A stretch of DNA of 12,811 nucleotides from an uncultured beta proteobacterium (GTDB lineage: Bacteria; Pseudomonadota; Gammaproteobacteria; Burkholderiales; Burkholderiaceae_B): contig CAIYWO010000428.1 in NCBI GenBank assembly GCA_903929925.1, positions 1 to 12,811 on the forward strand, read 5' to 3'. Below, in pieces: positions 1-7,118 of this stretch. Both the position numbers and the translations under genes were made by a program. Positions within the stretch are counted from its first letter, which is position 1, and each line of letters starts with the position of its first letter. Under the pieces are notes generated by a model, which had not been told where the DNA came from, did not search any database, and worked only from the letters and a program-made list of their open reading frames with translations.

Positions 1-777
1 GGCAGCTGCCGCCATCATTTCCTGGTCGACACACCAATCTGCAAAGGCTTTACGGCGCTGTTCATTCTCTGCTTCGTAGCCCATACTCGTCCAGACATCG
101 GTCGTCACGAGGTGTGCACTCTTGCAGGCTTCGAGGGGGTCACTGAACTCTTTCAGGGTGCCGGCAGAGGCACCCGCAATGCGCTCAGCCTCGAGCCGGT
201 ATCCAGCTGGCGCGGATACATTCAAGGTAAACCCAAGGAGCTCGGCTGCTTGCAGCCAGGTGTAGGCCATATTGTTTGCATCGCCAACCCACGCGACTGT
301 TTTGCCGGCGATGCTGCCGCGGTTTTCAATGAAGGTAAAAATGTCAGCCAGAATTTGGCATGGATGAAACTCATTGGTCAAACCATTGATGACGGGCACG
401 CGTGAAGATGCGGCGAAACGCTCAATGCGTGTCTGCTCAAAGGTGCGAATCATGACGATATCAACCATGCGTGAAATGACGCGCGCAGTGTCTTCGATGG
501 GCTCGGAGCGACCCAGCTGCGAATCATTTGTCGTCAGGTGGATGACAGAGCCGCCCATTTGATACATGCCAGCTTCGAAGGACACGCGTGTGCGCGTGCT
601 GGCCTTCTCGAACACCATCGCCAGAGTACGGTCATGCAAGGGGCGATGTGGTTCATAGCGCTTGAACTTATCTTTGATGATCTTGGCGCGTTCGAATACG
701 TGCAAGATTTCATCACGGGAAAAATCATTGAACTGCAAGAAATGCCGCAGCTGCCCAGTTGTAGTGGCGTTAGACAT
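1..777 (-). CDS. argF: Ornithine carbamoyltransferase (3' end outside window)
   Basis: Transfers the carbamoyl group of carbamoyl phosphate to ornithine to give citrulline, a cytoplasmic step of arginine biosynthesis. The frame is open from an ATG at 777 to the left edge, giving 259 residues; the family is usually about 305-310, so roughly 50 C-terminal residues are missing, including the HCLP-type motif. Visible motifs are the carbamoyl-phosphate loop STRTR (residues 60-64), HPCQ (138-141) and the ornithine-binding region DVWTSMG (227-233), where Thr replaces the more usual Val. The start is set by the N-terminus LRHFLQFNDFS, typical of the family; the Shine-Dalgarno match is weak (a GAG about 8 bases upstream). 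It lies 79 bases downstream of argD on the same strand, with a strong hairpin in the gap, so the two probably form an argD-argF operon. The identification is very secure; only the C-terminus is unseen. Confidence 0.96.
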   Translation of the reverse strand, partial: MSNATTTGQLRHFLQFNDFSRDEILHVFERAKIIKDKFKRYEPHRPLHDRTLAMVFEKASTRTRVSFEAGMYQMGGSVIHLTTNDSQLGRSEPIEDTARVISRMVDIVMIRTFEQTRIERFAASSRVPVINGLTNEFHPCQILADIFTFIENRGSIAGKTVAWVGDANNMAYTWLQAAELLGFTLNVSAPAGYRLEAERIAGASAGTLKEFSDPLEACKSAHLVTTDVWTSMGYEAENEQRRKAFADWCVDQEMMAAAA

Positions 778-800
778 AATGCACTCGATAAGTTTGGCTG

Positions 801-853
801 TCACCGTTTGTCTGGCCGGTCTTTTGTGTAAGTCCGGCCAGACAAGCGGGTGA
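801..853 (-). repeat. Long hairpin between argD and argF
   Basis: A perfect 12-bp inverted repeat, TTGTCTGGCCGG at 808-819 against CCGGCCAGACAA at 834-845, surrounds a 14-base loop. The stem can be extended outward by a wobble pair, three or so further pairs and a one-base bulge out to TCACC (801-805) and GGTGA (849-853), giving about 17 paired positions. On the minus strand it starts 3 bases after the argD stop and ends 23 bases before the argF start. No T-run follows it, so it is not a standard intrinsic terminator. It could protect the argD mRNA 3' end, guide processing, or partly reduce argF expression. The structure is seen; the role is inference. Confidence 0.7.
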
Positions 854-856
854 CGA

Positions 857-2035
857 TTACTGCTCGGCGTTAAACGCCTTAATTAGGGGGACGAGAATCT
901 TGACGATTTCGTCAGCTTCGCTCTTGTTGATCAGCAGGGGTGGCAACATGCGAACGACACGGTCACGCGTGACGTTGATCAGCAGTCCGGCTTCGAGCGC
1001 ACGACCCACTAAAACGCCGCAGGGTTTCTCGAGTTCAATGCCTAGCATAAGACCCTGGCCGCGCACTTCAATCACGCCTGGGGTGCCTTTTAAGGCGTTC
1101 TCGAGGCCTGCTTTGAGGTGGGCGCCAACAGTTGCTGCGTTTTCAAGCAGCTTTTCTGATTCAAGTGCGCCTAGTGTGGCCAGGCCAGCGGCGCAAACCA
1201 GTGGGCTGCCACCAAAGGTTGTGCCATGACTGCCAGGGCCGAGCACGCCCGCGGCAGGGCCGCGCGCGGCAATGGCACCAATTGGCACGCCACCACCCAA
1301 GCCTTTGGCGAGCACAATCACGTCAGGCAGGATGTCTGCCCATTGGTGCGCCAACCATTTGCCTGTACGTCCGATCCCGGACTGCACTTCGTCAATCATC
1401 ATGAGCCAGCCACGCTCATCGCATAGCTTACGCAAGCCTTTCATGTAGGCAATATCAGATGGGCGGATACCGCCTTCGCCTTGGAGCACTTCAAGCAGTA
1501 CGGCGACCACACGCGGCTCTTTGTCGCCGGCGCTGCGCACGGCTTCGAGGTCGTTGTATTTGACCTTCACAAAACCTTCGGGGAGAGGGCCAAAGCCAGT
1601 GCGTGCCTTTTCGCTGTCTGTCGCAGCCAGAGTGCCCAGAGTGCGACCGTGCCAGGATGACTCCATGGTGATGATAGTCGGCAGATCGTTACCCTTTTTA
1701 TAGCCGTAGTAACGGGCGAGCTTGATCGCAGCTTCGTTGGCTTCGGCTCCGCTGTTCCCAAACAAAACTTCAGTCGTGTTTGCAATTTCATTGATGCGCT
1801 TGGCGAGGGCTTCTTGCTGCGGAACTTGGTAGAGGTTGGACGTGTGAATGACCCGCGCAGCCTGCTCGCTGATTGCAGCGACCAGTTTTGGATGATCGTG
1901 ACCCAAACAAGACACACCAATGCCAGCCATCGCATCCAGATAGCGTCGGCCATTCGTGTCCCAAAGCCAAACACCTTTACCGTGTGTAAAGGCGACTGGT
2001 AGACGGCCGTACGTATTTGAAATGGCTGAACTCAT
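857..2035 (-). CDS. argD: Acetylornithine aminotransferase
   Basis: A PLP-dependent class III aminotransferase that makes N-acetylornithine from N-acetylglutamate semialdehyde with glutamate as amino donor; family members often also act on succinyldiaminopimelate in lysine synthesis. At 392 residues it is full length. Visible landmarks are the phosphate-binding GNSGAEAN (93-100), SWHGRT (127-132) with an aromatic that stacks on the PLP ring, Asp215 in MIDEVQSG that pairs with the pyridine nitrogen, and the Schiff-base lysine Lys244 in VLAKGLGGG. The ATG start is preceded by AAGGAG eight bases upstream, a strong ribosome binding site. argF follows on the same strand, and a DUF3579 gene is divergent upstream. 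A related enzyme such as succinylornithine or GABA aminotransferase is possible, but adjacency to argF favours ArgD. Confidence 0.95.
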   Translation of the reverse strand: MSSAISNTYGRLPVAFTHGKGVWLWDTNGRRYLDAMAGIGVSCLGHDHPKLVAAISEQAARVIHTSNLYQVPQQEALAKRINEIANTTEVLFGNSGAEANEAAIKLARYYGYKKGNDLPTIITMESSWHGRTLGTLAATDSEKARTGFGPLPEGFVKVKYNDLEAVRSAGDKEPRVVAVLLEVLQGEGGIRPSDIAYMKGLRKLCDERGWLMMIDEVQSGIGRTGKWLAHQWADILPDVIVLAKGLGGGVPIGAIAARGPAAGVLGPGSHGTTFGGSPLVCAAGLATLGALESEKLLENAATVGAHLKAGLENALKGTPGVIEVRGQGLMLGIELEKPCGVLVGRALEAGLLINVTRDRVVRMLPPLLINKSEADEIVKILVPLIKAFNAEQ

Positions 2036-2100
2036 TGTCGTGACTCCTTGGTGAAAATGCCTCCAAAACTGGATTGTCTTGGAAGGTATAAAACATCAAT

Positions 2101-2130
2101 CATATACAATCTAGAACACAGGCTTGTGAA
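2101..2130 (-). promoter_or_regulatory. Candidate sigma70 promoter for argD
   Basis: On the minus strand TTCACA (2125-2130) and TATATG (2101-2106) are 18 bases apart, matching the -35 consensus at five of six positions and the -10 consensus at four of six. The position would give an argD leader of about 60 bases. An overlapping TATGAT (2099-2104) fits the -10 better, but its spacing of 20 is long. It lies in the 137-base gap shared with the divergent DUF3579 gene, for which I could not find a convincing promoter. This is a weak prediction. Confidence 0.3.
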
Positions 2131-2172
2131 TCAGAGGTTTGCGGGCCTTGATTTCGGCGATACGGGTTGTGC

Positions 2173-2487
2173 ATGACATCTGAAGTCCGCTACTTCGTCA
2201 TTTATGGCGTAACAAACTCTGGTAATACTTTTCGCCCCAGTGACTGGGCTGAACGGTTGGCCGGCGTACTTGCCCCTTATCGTCCACCAGCCACCCTGGG
2301 CGGGCATCTTTCTTATTCACCTTACGCCGTACCGAGTACGTTGGACGGCATGCGGTGCGTTGTTGTCGACGAGCGCTTAAGACAACTTGAACCTCTCGCC
2401 TGGAAATTTGTGCAAGACTTTGCCACAGATAACCAACTGCAGACCAAACGCGATCTGACAGAAGATCCCCTCAGTCGACACGGCTAG
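2173..2487 (+). CDS. DUF3579 family protein, function unknown
   Basis: A 104-residue soluble protein resembling the DUF3579 family of betaproteobacteria. The features I recognise are the N-terminal block FVIYGVTNSGNTFRPSDWAERL, the middle block YSPY, and the core CVVVDERLRQLEPLAWKFV followed by FATDNQLQ. No signal peptide, membrane segment or catalytic motif is apparent. I chose the ATG at 2173. A TTG two codons earlier (2167) is the only other start close by, because a stop lies in frame at 2149; neither has a clear Shine-Dalgarno sequence. From memory, the family tends to sit beside argF/argD and rpsT/murJ genes in related genomes, as it does here. A link to arginine metabolism is only inference from position. 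The gene converges with the 2-hydroxyacid dehydrogenase 25 bases downstream. Confidence 0.85.
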   Translation: MTSEVRYFVIYGVTNSGNTFRPSDWAERLAGVLAPYRPPATLGGHLSYSPYAVPSTLDGMRCVVVDERLRQLEPLAWKFVQDFATDNQLQTKRDLTEDPLSRHG

Positions 2488-2512
2488 GGGTACTTGCTGT
2501 CACACCCAAGCG

Positions 2513-3466
2513 TTACACGATCTCGGTCAACACCTTTCCGCTGCTCAAAAATGCCTCAATATTGCCGAGCATGCAATCGGTCATTGCGCGTCGGGTTTCA
2601 TGTGTGGCGCTCGCGACATGCGGCATCAGAACAACGTTATTCATCGTCTTGAGTTGATCTGGAACCTTTGGCTCTTTCTCAAAGACGTCGAGTCCAGCGC
2701 CACCGAGAGCGCCTTCAGCCAGAAGACGAACCATCGCTTCTTCGTCGATGACCGTGCCGCGCGCAATATTCACGACAATCCCTTTAGGGCCCAGGGCACG
2801 CAATACCTCTTCATTAACCAACCCTTTCGTGCTGGCGCCACCGACAGTCGCGATGATCAGGAAGTCACTCCAGCGGGCTAGCTCGACCAAGGAGTCGATG
2901 TAGCGGTAGTCCACGTCTTTGCGAGCACTGCGATTGTGGTAGGCGACTTCCATGTCAAAGCCCAGACCTCGACGCGCAATCGCTTCGCCGATGCGTCCCA
3001 GACCGACCACACCAAGTTTTTTACCGCTGACACGGGTGCCGAGGGTCAGGCTGCCGACTTTGTTTTCCCAATGGTTTGCACGTACAAACCGATCACCCCA
3101 AGCGATGTTGCGGCAAGCTGCGATCAAGAGGCCCCAAGCCAAATCGGCGACACAATCATTGAGTACATCTGGCGTGTTGCTCACTAGAATCTTGCGCGCG
3201 CGCGCTGCATCGATATCGATGGTGTCATAGCCAACCCCCCAGCTGCAGATCGCGCGCAGCTTAGGTAGTGCTGCAATCACCTTTGCATTGCAGCCGTGGT
3301 TAGCAGAGGTAGCGATGATTTCGATGTCTTGCGCGTGTTCGCGCAAAAATGCATCTTGATCGGCCGCTTTCCAGTACTGAAGCACGTCGTATTTGCTTGC
3401 GATTTCGGCATCGGCCGGTGGGTGGCCTGCATAGGAGCCGATTTGCAGAATGCGAGGTTTTGTCAT
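2513..3466 (-). CDS. D-isomer-specific 2-hydroxyacid dehydrogenase (GhrB-like)
   Basis: A 317-residue cytoplasmic oxidoreductase of the D-2-hydroxyacid dehydrogenase family, most like the glyoxylate/hydroxypyruvate reductases that reduce glyoxylate to glycolate or hydroxypyruvate to glycerate. The N- and C-terminal parts form the substrate domain around a Rossmann domain with GLGRIG (155-160). Asn178-Arg179 at the end of the second beta strand, in place of an acidic residue, suggest NADPH preference. The catalytic triad is visible: Arg236 in NIARGT, Glu265 in DVFEKEP and His283 in MPHVASAT. The frame extends upstream to a TTG at 3517, but homologous sequence begins with the ATG at 3466 (MTKPRILQIG), so I use that; no strong Shine-Dalgarno is seen. 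It sits downstream of the rpsT terminator, so it probably has its own promoter, which I could not locate. The exact substrate is uncertain. Confidence 0.88.
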   Translation of the reverse strand: MTKPRILQIGSYAGHPPADAEIASKYDVLQYWKAADQDAFLREHAQDIEIIATSANHGCNAKVIAALPKLRAICSWGVGYDTIDIDAARARKILVSNTPDVLNDCVADLAWGLLIAACRNIAWGDRFVRANHWENKVGSLTLGTRVSGKKLGVVGLGRIGEAIARRGLGFDMEVAYHNRSARKDVDYRYIDSLVELARWSDFLIIATVGGASTKGLVNEEVLRALGPKGIVVNIARGTVIDEEAMVRLLAEGALGGAGLDVFEKEPKVPDQLKTMNNVVLMPHVASATHETRRAMTDCMLGNIEAFLSSGKVLTEIV

Positions 3467-3514
3467 GAGAGTCGAACCATTGAATCGAGGTGAAATAACA
3501 GGGTAGTGTCGCGA

Positions 3515-3545
3515 CAAAAAACAAAACAGCCCAGAAGGGCTGCTT
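3515..3545 (-). terminator. Intrinsic terminator of rpsT
   Basis: On the minus strand CAGCCC pairs with GGGCTG around the four-base loop TTCT (plus positions 3527-3542). A wobble and two A-T pairs extend the stem. It is followed by a U-rich tract, TTTTGTTTTTTG. This is a clear Rho-independent terminator 79 bases past the rpsT stop. It also separates rpsT from the dehydrogenase gene downstream. Confidence 0.9.
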
Positions 3546-3623
3546 GACTACTAATACACTTCGAGCACTGTTGCGCTCGAGATCTACACAACTACACTGC
3601 CGCGCGAACGCAGCACACCTTAC

Positions 3624-3887
3624 TTAGGCGAGCGATTTGATCGCTGCGGACAAGCGGCTCTTATGACGAGCTGCTTTGTTCTTGTGGATGATATTTTTGT
3701 CAGCCACGCTGTCGATCACGCTAGTTGCTTTTTGCAACACAGCAGATGCAGCAGCTTTGTCGCCAGACTCGATCGCGGTGCGAACGCGCTTGATAGCGGT
3801 ACGCAACATCGAGCGCAGGCTCGAGTTATGCTGGTTGCGAACGACGGATTGGCGTGCACGTTTGCGGGCTTGGGCGGTATTTGCCAT
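3624..3887 (-). CDS. rpsT: 30S ribosomal protein S20
   Basis: An 87-residue basic protein that binds 16S rRNA early in small-subunit assembly. The sequence matches the family over its whole length: MANTAQARKRARQ at the start, the helix with RTAIKRVRTAIESGDK in the middle, and the C-terminal DKNIIHKNKAARHKSRL. The usual length is 85-90. The gene is a single unit, with its own strong promoter (3966-3994), a leader of about 70 bases containing a hairpin, and an intrinsic terminator (3515-3545). The ATG at 3887 has only a poor Shine-Dalgarno match. In Escherichia coli S20 represses its own translation, and a weak initiation site would fit that, but autoregulation here is inference. Its position next to murJ is common in betaproteobacteria. 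Confidence 0.97.
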   Translation of the reverse strand: MANTAQARKRARQSVVRNQHNSSLRSMLRTAIKRVRTAIESGDKAAASAVLQKATSVIDSVADKNIIHKNKAARHKSRLSAAIKSLA

Positions 3888-3920
3888 GAATGATCTGTCT
3901 TATTAAGTTGCTGTGGTAAA

Positions 3921-3945
3921 AGTTGAAGTGGTGAAACTCTCAACT
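3921..3945 (-). promoter_or_regulatory. Hairpin in the rpsT leader
   Basis: On the minus strand AGTTGA, a bulged G, AGT, the loop TTCACC, ACT and TCAACT form a 9-bp stem with one bulge, followed directly by TTTT. It lies within the predicted rpsT leader, 34-58 bases upstream of the start codon. It could help autoregulation or act as a weak attenuator. The stem is A/U rich, so its stability is modest. Confidence 0.4.
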
Positions 3946-3965
3946 GTAAAGAATCTAAGCCAATA

Positions 3966-3994
3966 ATCATAGCACTAAGTGCCTGAATTGCCAA
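3966..3994 (-). promoter_or_regulatory. Sigma70 promoter of rpsT
   Basis: On the minus strand TTGGCA (3989-3994) and TATGAT (3966-3971) are separated by exactly 17 bases, each one or two bases off consensus. Transcription would begin near 3959, giving a leader of about 72 bases before rpsT. The -35 box overlaps one arm of the palindrome CCAAAT-CT-ATTTGG (3991-4004), which might be an operator. This is the best promoter match in the window. Confidence 0.78.
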
Positions 3995-4043
3995 ATCTAT
4001 TTGGTCTTTTTCTGCCTGAGCAGCCTTATGGGTTGCTTGCTTG

Positions 4044-5606
4044 TTATGTCGGAGCGCGCCGGAAGTGGTTAGGTCTAATCCCTAAAAGGGCCAAAACTAG
4101 TAAATAGACCAGGGCGCTGACTCCTAAAACAGCCGCCAGCATACCGATTCGAAGAAAGGGGGTCGTCTGGAGCGCAAGCCAGTCGATCCGTTGCGCCGCG
4201 AACCAAAGCGGTACGGCCATACACAACAAGGCAAAGATTTGTTTAGTTAAAAATACCAGCCAACCGGCGCCTGGTTGGTAAATGCCTCGTCGGCGCAGCC
4301 CTACGTAAAGTGCCAAGGCATTGAGACAAGCGCCCAGTCCGATCGCCAGTGCTAAGCCAGCATGTGCAAGCCACGGCACTAAGACCAAGTTAAATAGTTG
4401 CGTGCAACACAGGATAACGATGGCAATCTTGACGGGTGTGCGTATGTCTTGCTTGCCATAAAAGCCCGGTGCAAGAATTTTTACGGCTAACAGGCCGATC
4501 AAGCCCGCTGAGTAGGCCATCACCGCGGTTCGTGTTTGCATCACGTCAGCGCCGGTGAAGGCACCGTAGTGAAACAGCGTGGCAACCATTGCGTCAGACA
4601 GAAGGACCATGCACAACGCCGCGGGTAATCCGAGCACAAGCACCAAGCGCAGGCCCCAATCAAGCAACTGGCTGTATTGTGTTTTATCAGGGTCGGCATT
4701 GGCTTTACTTAAGCTCGGTAGCAAGACGGTGCCAAGTGCGACGCCAATTAACGCGGTCGGAAACTCCATCAAGCGGTCAGCGAAAGAGAGCCAGGTGACA
4801 CTACCGGGTGTGAGCCAAGTCGCAATATTCGTATTGATTAAAAGCGAGATCTGCGCGACCGAGACACCGAGCGTCGCGGGCAACATTTGACGCATGATGC
4901 GTCGCACTGTCGGGTCCTTGAACGCGGGGCCGATCGGACTGAGCAAGCGTGGTCTGAGTTGTAGGCGCGAGAGCGCCCACCACTGCACGCCAAACTGCGC
5001 GATGCCCCCGATCATGACACCGACCGCAAGTGCATAGATGGGTTGTGACAGGTAACTGGCGAGCAAAAAGCTGCTGCCAATCACAGAGAGGTTTAGAAGC
5101 ACCGGCGTGAATGCCGGTACAGCGAACTTACGCCAAGTGTTGAGTACGCCGGAGGCAAAGGCGACGAGCGACATGCAGATGATGTAGGGGAACATCAGTC
5201 GTGTCATCCAGACTGCTGCGTCAAACTCAGCCGCGCGTGCTGGATTGGTGAGCCCGCTTGCCATCGCCATGACAACCCAAGGTGCGCCGAGGACGCCAAT
5301 CACTGTAATGAGTGAGAGGACTAGAAATAATGTGAGAGCAACGCGATCTAGCAGGGCGCGCACCGCCTCCGGTTGATCTGCGTGTTCGGTACGAACTTGC
5401 CCCAAGATGGGCACGAAGGCTTGAGCGAACGCACCCTCTGCAAAGAGTCTGCGCAAGAGGTTAGGGATGCGAAAAGCAACCCAAAATGCATCAGTGAGTG
5501 CGCCCGCGCCAAATGTCCGCGCAATGATGATGTCGCGCGCCAAACCTGTGATCCGTGAAAGCAGCGTGAAGCTGCTGACGGTGGCTGCGGCGCGCAGCAG
5601 ACTCAT
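4044..5606 (-). CDS. murJ: Lipid II flippase MurJ
   Basis: A 520-residue inner-membrane protein of the MOP exporter superfamily that moves the peptidoglycan precursor lipid II from the cytoplasmic to the periplasmic face. The length fits the family, and hydrophobic segments throughout fit its 14 helices. Residues known to be important in the E. coli protein are present: Arg18, Arg24, Asp39 and Arg52 at the same numbers, and ADRLMEFP with Arg278 and Glu281, matching the central-cavity Arg/Glu pair. The start ATG overlaps the stop of the upstream SDR gene as ATGA, so translation is probably coupled. It is the last gene of the exbB-to-murJ series; rpsT follows with its own promoter, and I saw no obvious terminator in the 156-base gap. 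Confidence 0.95.
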   Translation of the reverse strand: MSLLRAAATVSSFTLLSRITGLARDIIIARTFGAGALTDAFWVAFRIPNLLRRLFAEGAFAQAFVPILGQVRTEHADQPEAVRALLDRVALTLFLVLSLITVIGVLGAPWVVMAMASGLTNPARAAEFDAAVWMTRLMFPYIICMSLVAFASGVLNTWRKFAVPAFTPVLLNLSVIGSSFLLASYLSQPIYALAVGVMIGGIAQFGVQWWALSRLQLRPRLLSPIGPAFKDPTVRRIMRQMLPATLGVSVAQISLLINTNIATWLTPGSVTWLSFADRLMEFPTALIGVALGTVLLPSLSKANADPDKTQYSQLLDWGLRLVLVLGLPAALCMVLLSDAMVATLFHYGAFTGADVMQTRTAVMAYSAGLIGLLAVKILAPGFYGKQDIRTPVKIAIVILCCTQLFNLVLVPWLAHAGLALAIGLGACLNALALYVGLRRRGIYQPGAGWLVFLTKQIFALLCMAVPLWFAAQRIDWLALQTTPFLRIGMLAAVLGVSALVYLLVLALLGIRPNHFRRAPT

Positions 5607-6361
5607 TTAGGTGCGAGGCGAATGGCACCGTCGAGACGAATGGTTTCGCCGTTGAGCATCTCGTTGGTGACGATTTGATGGACCAGCTTTGCGTAGTCTT
5701 CTGGACGTCCGAGTCGTGAGGGGAACGGGATGCTTGCCGCCAGCGAGTCTTGTACGGCCTGCGGCATACCAAAAATCATTGGTGTACCGAAAATACCTGG
5801 GGCAATGGTGCAACAGCGGATTCCCAAGGGAGCCAGATCTCGCGCGATGGGCAAGGTCATACCAACAACGCCAGCTTTGGATGCAGAGTAGGCTGCCTGG
5901 CCGATTTGACCATCGTACGCAGCAACGGACGCTGTGTTAATCAACACGCCGCGTTCGCCCGTTGGCTCCGGATCATTTTTGCTCATGGCATCGCTTGCAA
6001 CACGAATCATGTTGAAGCTTCCGATCAGGTTAATGCTGATCACTTTTTGAAACATATCAAGCGGATGGGCACCGTTTTTACCGACGGTCCTTGCCGCAGG
6101 CGCAATGCCAGCGCAGTTCACCAGCCCGAACAGTTTGCCCAGCTCTAGCGCCGCAGCGACTGCTGCTTGTGCATCTTTTTCTTGGGTGACATCACAGTGG
6201 ATGTAACGCTGGCCCAGTTCAGTTGCGAGCGCTTGGCCTGCTTCGTCTTGGACGTCGGCTAATAAAACGCGTGCGCCCTGTTGGGTGAGCATTCTGGCCG
6301 TGCCCGCGCCTAACCCTGAGGCGCCACCAGTGACGATAAAGACTTTATTTTTGATTTCCAT
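5603..6361 (-). CDS. SDR dehydrogenase, HSD10 / 3-hydroxyacyl-CoA dehydrogenase type II-like
   Basis: A 252-residue classical short-chain dehydrogenase. The cofactor motif TGGASGLG is at 11-18, Asp36 after the second strand suggests NAD(H), NCAG is at 82-85, and the catalytic set is Asn111, Ser145, Tyr158 and Lys162 (YSASK). The wider sequence resembles the HSD17B10 (type II 3-hydroxyacyl-CoA dehydrogenase) group, especially GVLINTASVAAYDGQIGQAA, MTLPIARDLAPLGIR and PFPSRLGRPEDYA. Members oxidise short or branched 3-hydroxyacyl-CoAs in fatty-acid or isoleucine breakdown. It lies 22 bases after adk and overlaps the murJ start by four bases, an unexpected partner for cell-wall genes. A weak AAGG lies about 15 bases before the ATG, so translation may depend on adk read-through. 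The family call is strong; the substrate is not known. Confidence 0.87.
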   Translation of the reverse strand: MEIKNKVFIVTGGASGLGAGTARMLTQQGARVLLADVQDEAGQALATELGQRYIHCDVTQEKDAQAAVAAALELGKLFGLVNCAGIAPAARTVGKNGAHPLDMFQKVISINLIGSFNMIRVASDAMSKNDPEPTGERGVLINTASVAAYDGQIGQAAYSASKAGVVGMTLPIARDLAPLGIRCCTIAPGIFGTPMIFGMPQAVQDSLAASIPFPSRLGRPEDYAKLVHQIVTNEMLNGETIRLDGAIRLAPK

Positions 6362-6383
6362 ATGTTTTGCTGGAGCCTTGGCG

Positions 6384-7034
6384 TTACGCGAGTGCTTTGA
6401 AAATTTTATTTTTGATGTCGTCCACAGAGCCTACGCCCTCAACCTTGCGGTAGCGAGGTGCTTTGGTGTCAGTGGATGCCCAAGCTGAGTAATAGTCGAC
6501 GAGCGGACGTGTTTGATCGCGATAGACTTGCAGGCGATGACGCACAGTTTGCTCTTTGTCATCGTCACGTTGTACGAGAGGTTCACCCGTCAGATCATCT
6601 TTTTCTGCGACTTTGGGTGGGTTAAAGCGTACGTGGTAACTGCGACCGCTGGCGGGGTGGACGCGTCGCCCACTCATGCGCTCGATGATGTCTTCTTCAG
6701 GAACAGCGATCTCTACGACGAAATCGAGCGAGACGTTTGCGTGCTTGAGTGCATCGGCTTGCGGGATGGTGCGCGGAAAGCCATCAAACAGATAACCCGA
6801 TTGACAGTCTGCTTGCTGCAATCTGTCTTTGACCAGACCAATGATGATGTCGTCAGAGACAAGGCCACCGGAATCCATGATTTTTTTTGCAGCGACGCCC
6901 AAAGGAGTGCCAGCCTTGACAGCGGCGCGCAACATATCGCCTGTCGAGATTTGTGGAATACCGAAGTGTTCAGTAATAAACGCCGCTTGCGTACCTTTGC
7001 CGGCGCCTGGGGGTCCAAGCAGGATAAGACGCAT
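6384..7034 (-). CDS. adk: Adenylate kinase
   Basis: Catalyses ATP + AMP to 2 ADP in the cytoplasm and balances the adenylate pool. It has 216 residues, the long form with a full LID domain. Landmarks are the P-loop GPPGAGKGT (7-15), the AMP-binding region STGDMLR (30-36), DGFPRT (84-89), the LID from SGRRVHPASGRSYH to about residue 159, and RHRLQVYRDQTRPLVDYY at the hinge. The LID has no zinc-binding cysteines, as usual in Gram-negative bacteria. The ATG has a strong AGGAG five bases upstream, the best ribosome binding site of its operon. The 84-base gap from kdsB is the largest in the series and contains CATAAT on the minus strand (near 7074), so an internal promoter is possible, but no good -35 is seen. 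Confidence 0.97.
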   Translation of the reverse strand: MRLILLGPPGAGKGTQAAFITEHFGIPQISTGDMLRAAVKAGTPLGVAAKKIMDSGGLVSDDIIIGLVKDRLQQADCQSGYLFDGFPRTIPQADALKHANVSLDFVVEIAVPEEDIIERMSGRRVHPASGRSYHVRFNPPKVAEKDDLTGEPLVQRDDDKEQTVRHRLQVYRDQTRPLVDYYSAWASTDTKAPRYRKVEGVGSVDDIKNKIFKALA

Positions 7035-7118
7035 GTGAACTCCTGAAGCATTAAATAATGAGGACGGTTGATATTATGCCGCATTGCAGCAGGGGGTGCA
7101 GAGGGTTGCTCTAAGCGC

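Noticed and set aside
3467..3517. A 17-residue N-terminal extension of the 2-hydroxyacid dehydrogenase from a TTG
   Set aside because: The family begins at MTKPRILQIG, and the extension runs into the rpsT terminator T-tract region.
3561..3580. Inverted repeat TCGAGC/GCTCGA after rpsT
   Set aside because: The stem is only six base pairs with no T-run, and the real terminator lies just beyond it.
5750..6148. A 132-codon plus-strand frame opposite the SDR gene
   Set aside because: It is fully antisense to a well-supported SDR coding region and has no recognisable domain or ribosome binding site.
6513..7046. A 177-codon open frame on the plus strand, opposite adk
   Set aside because: It is antisense to a certain adk gene, has no family resemblance, and is the kind of shadow frame produced by codon bias.
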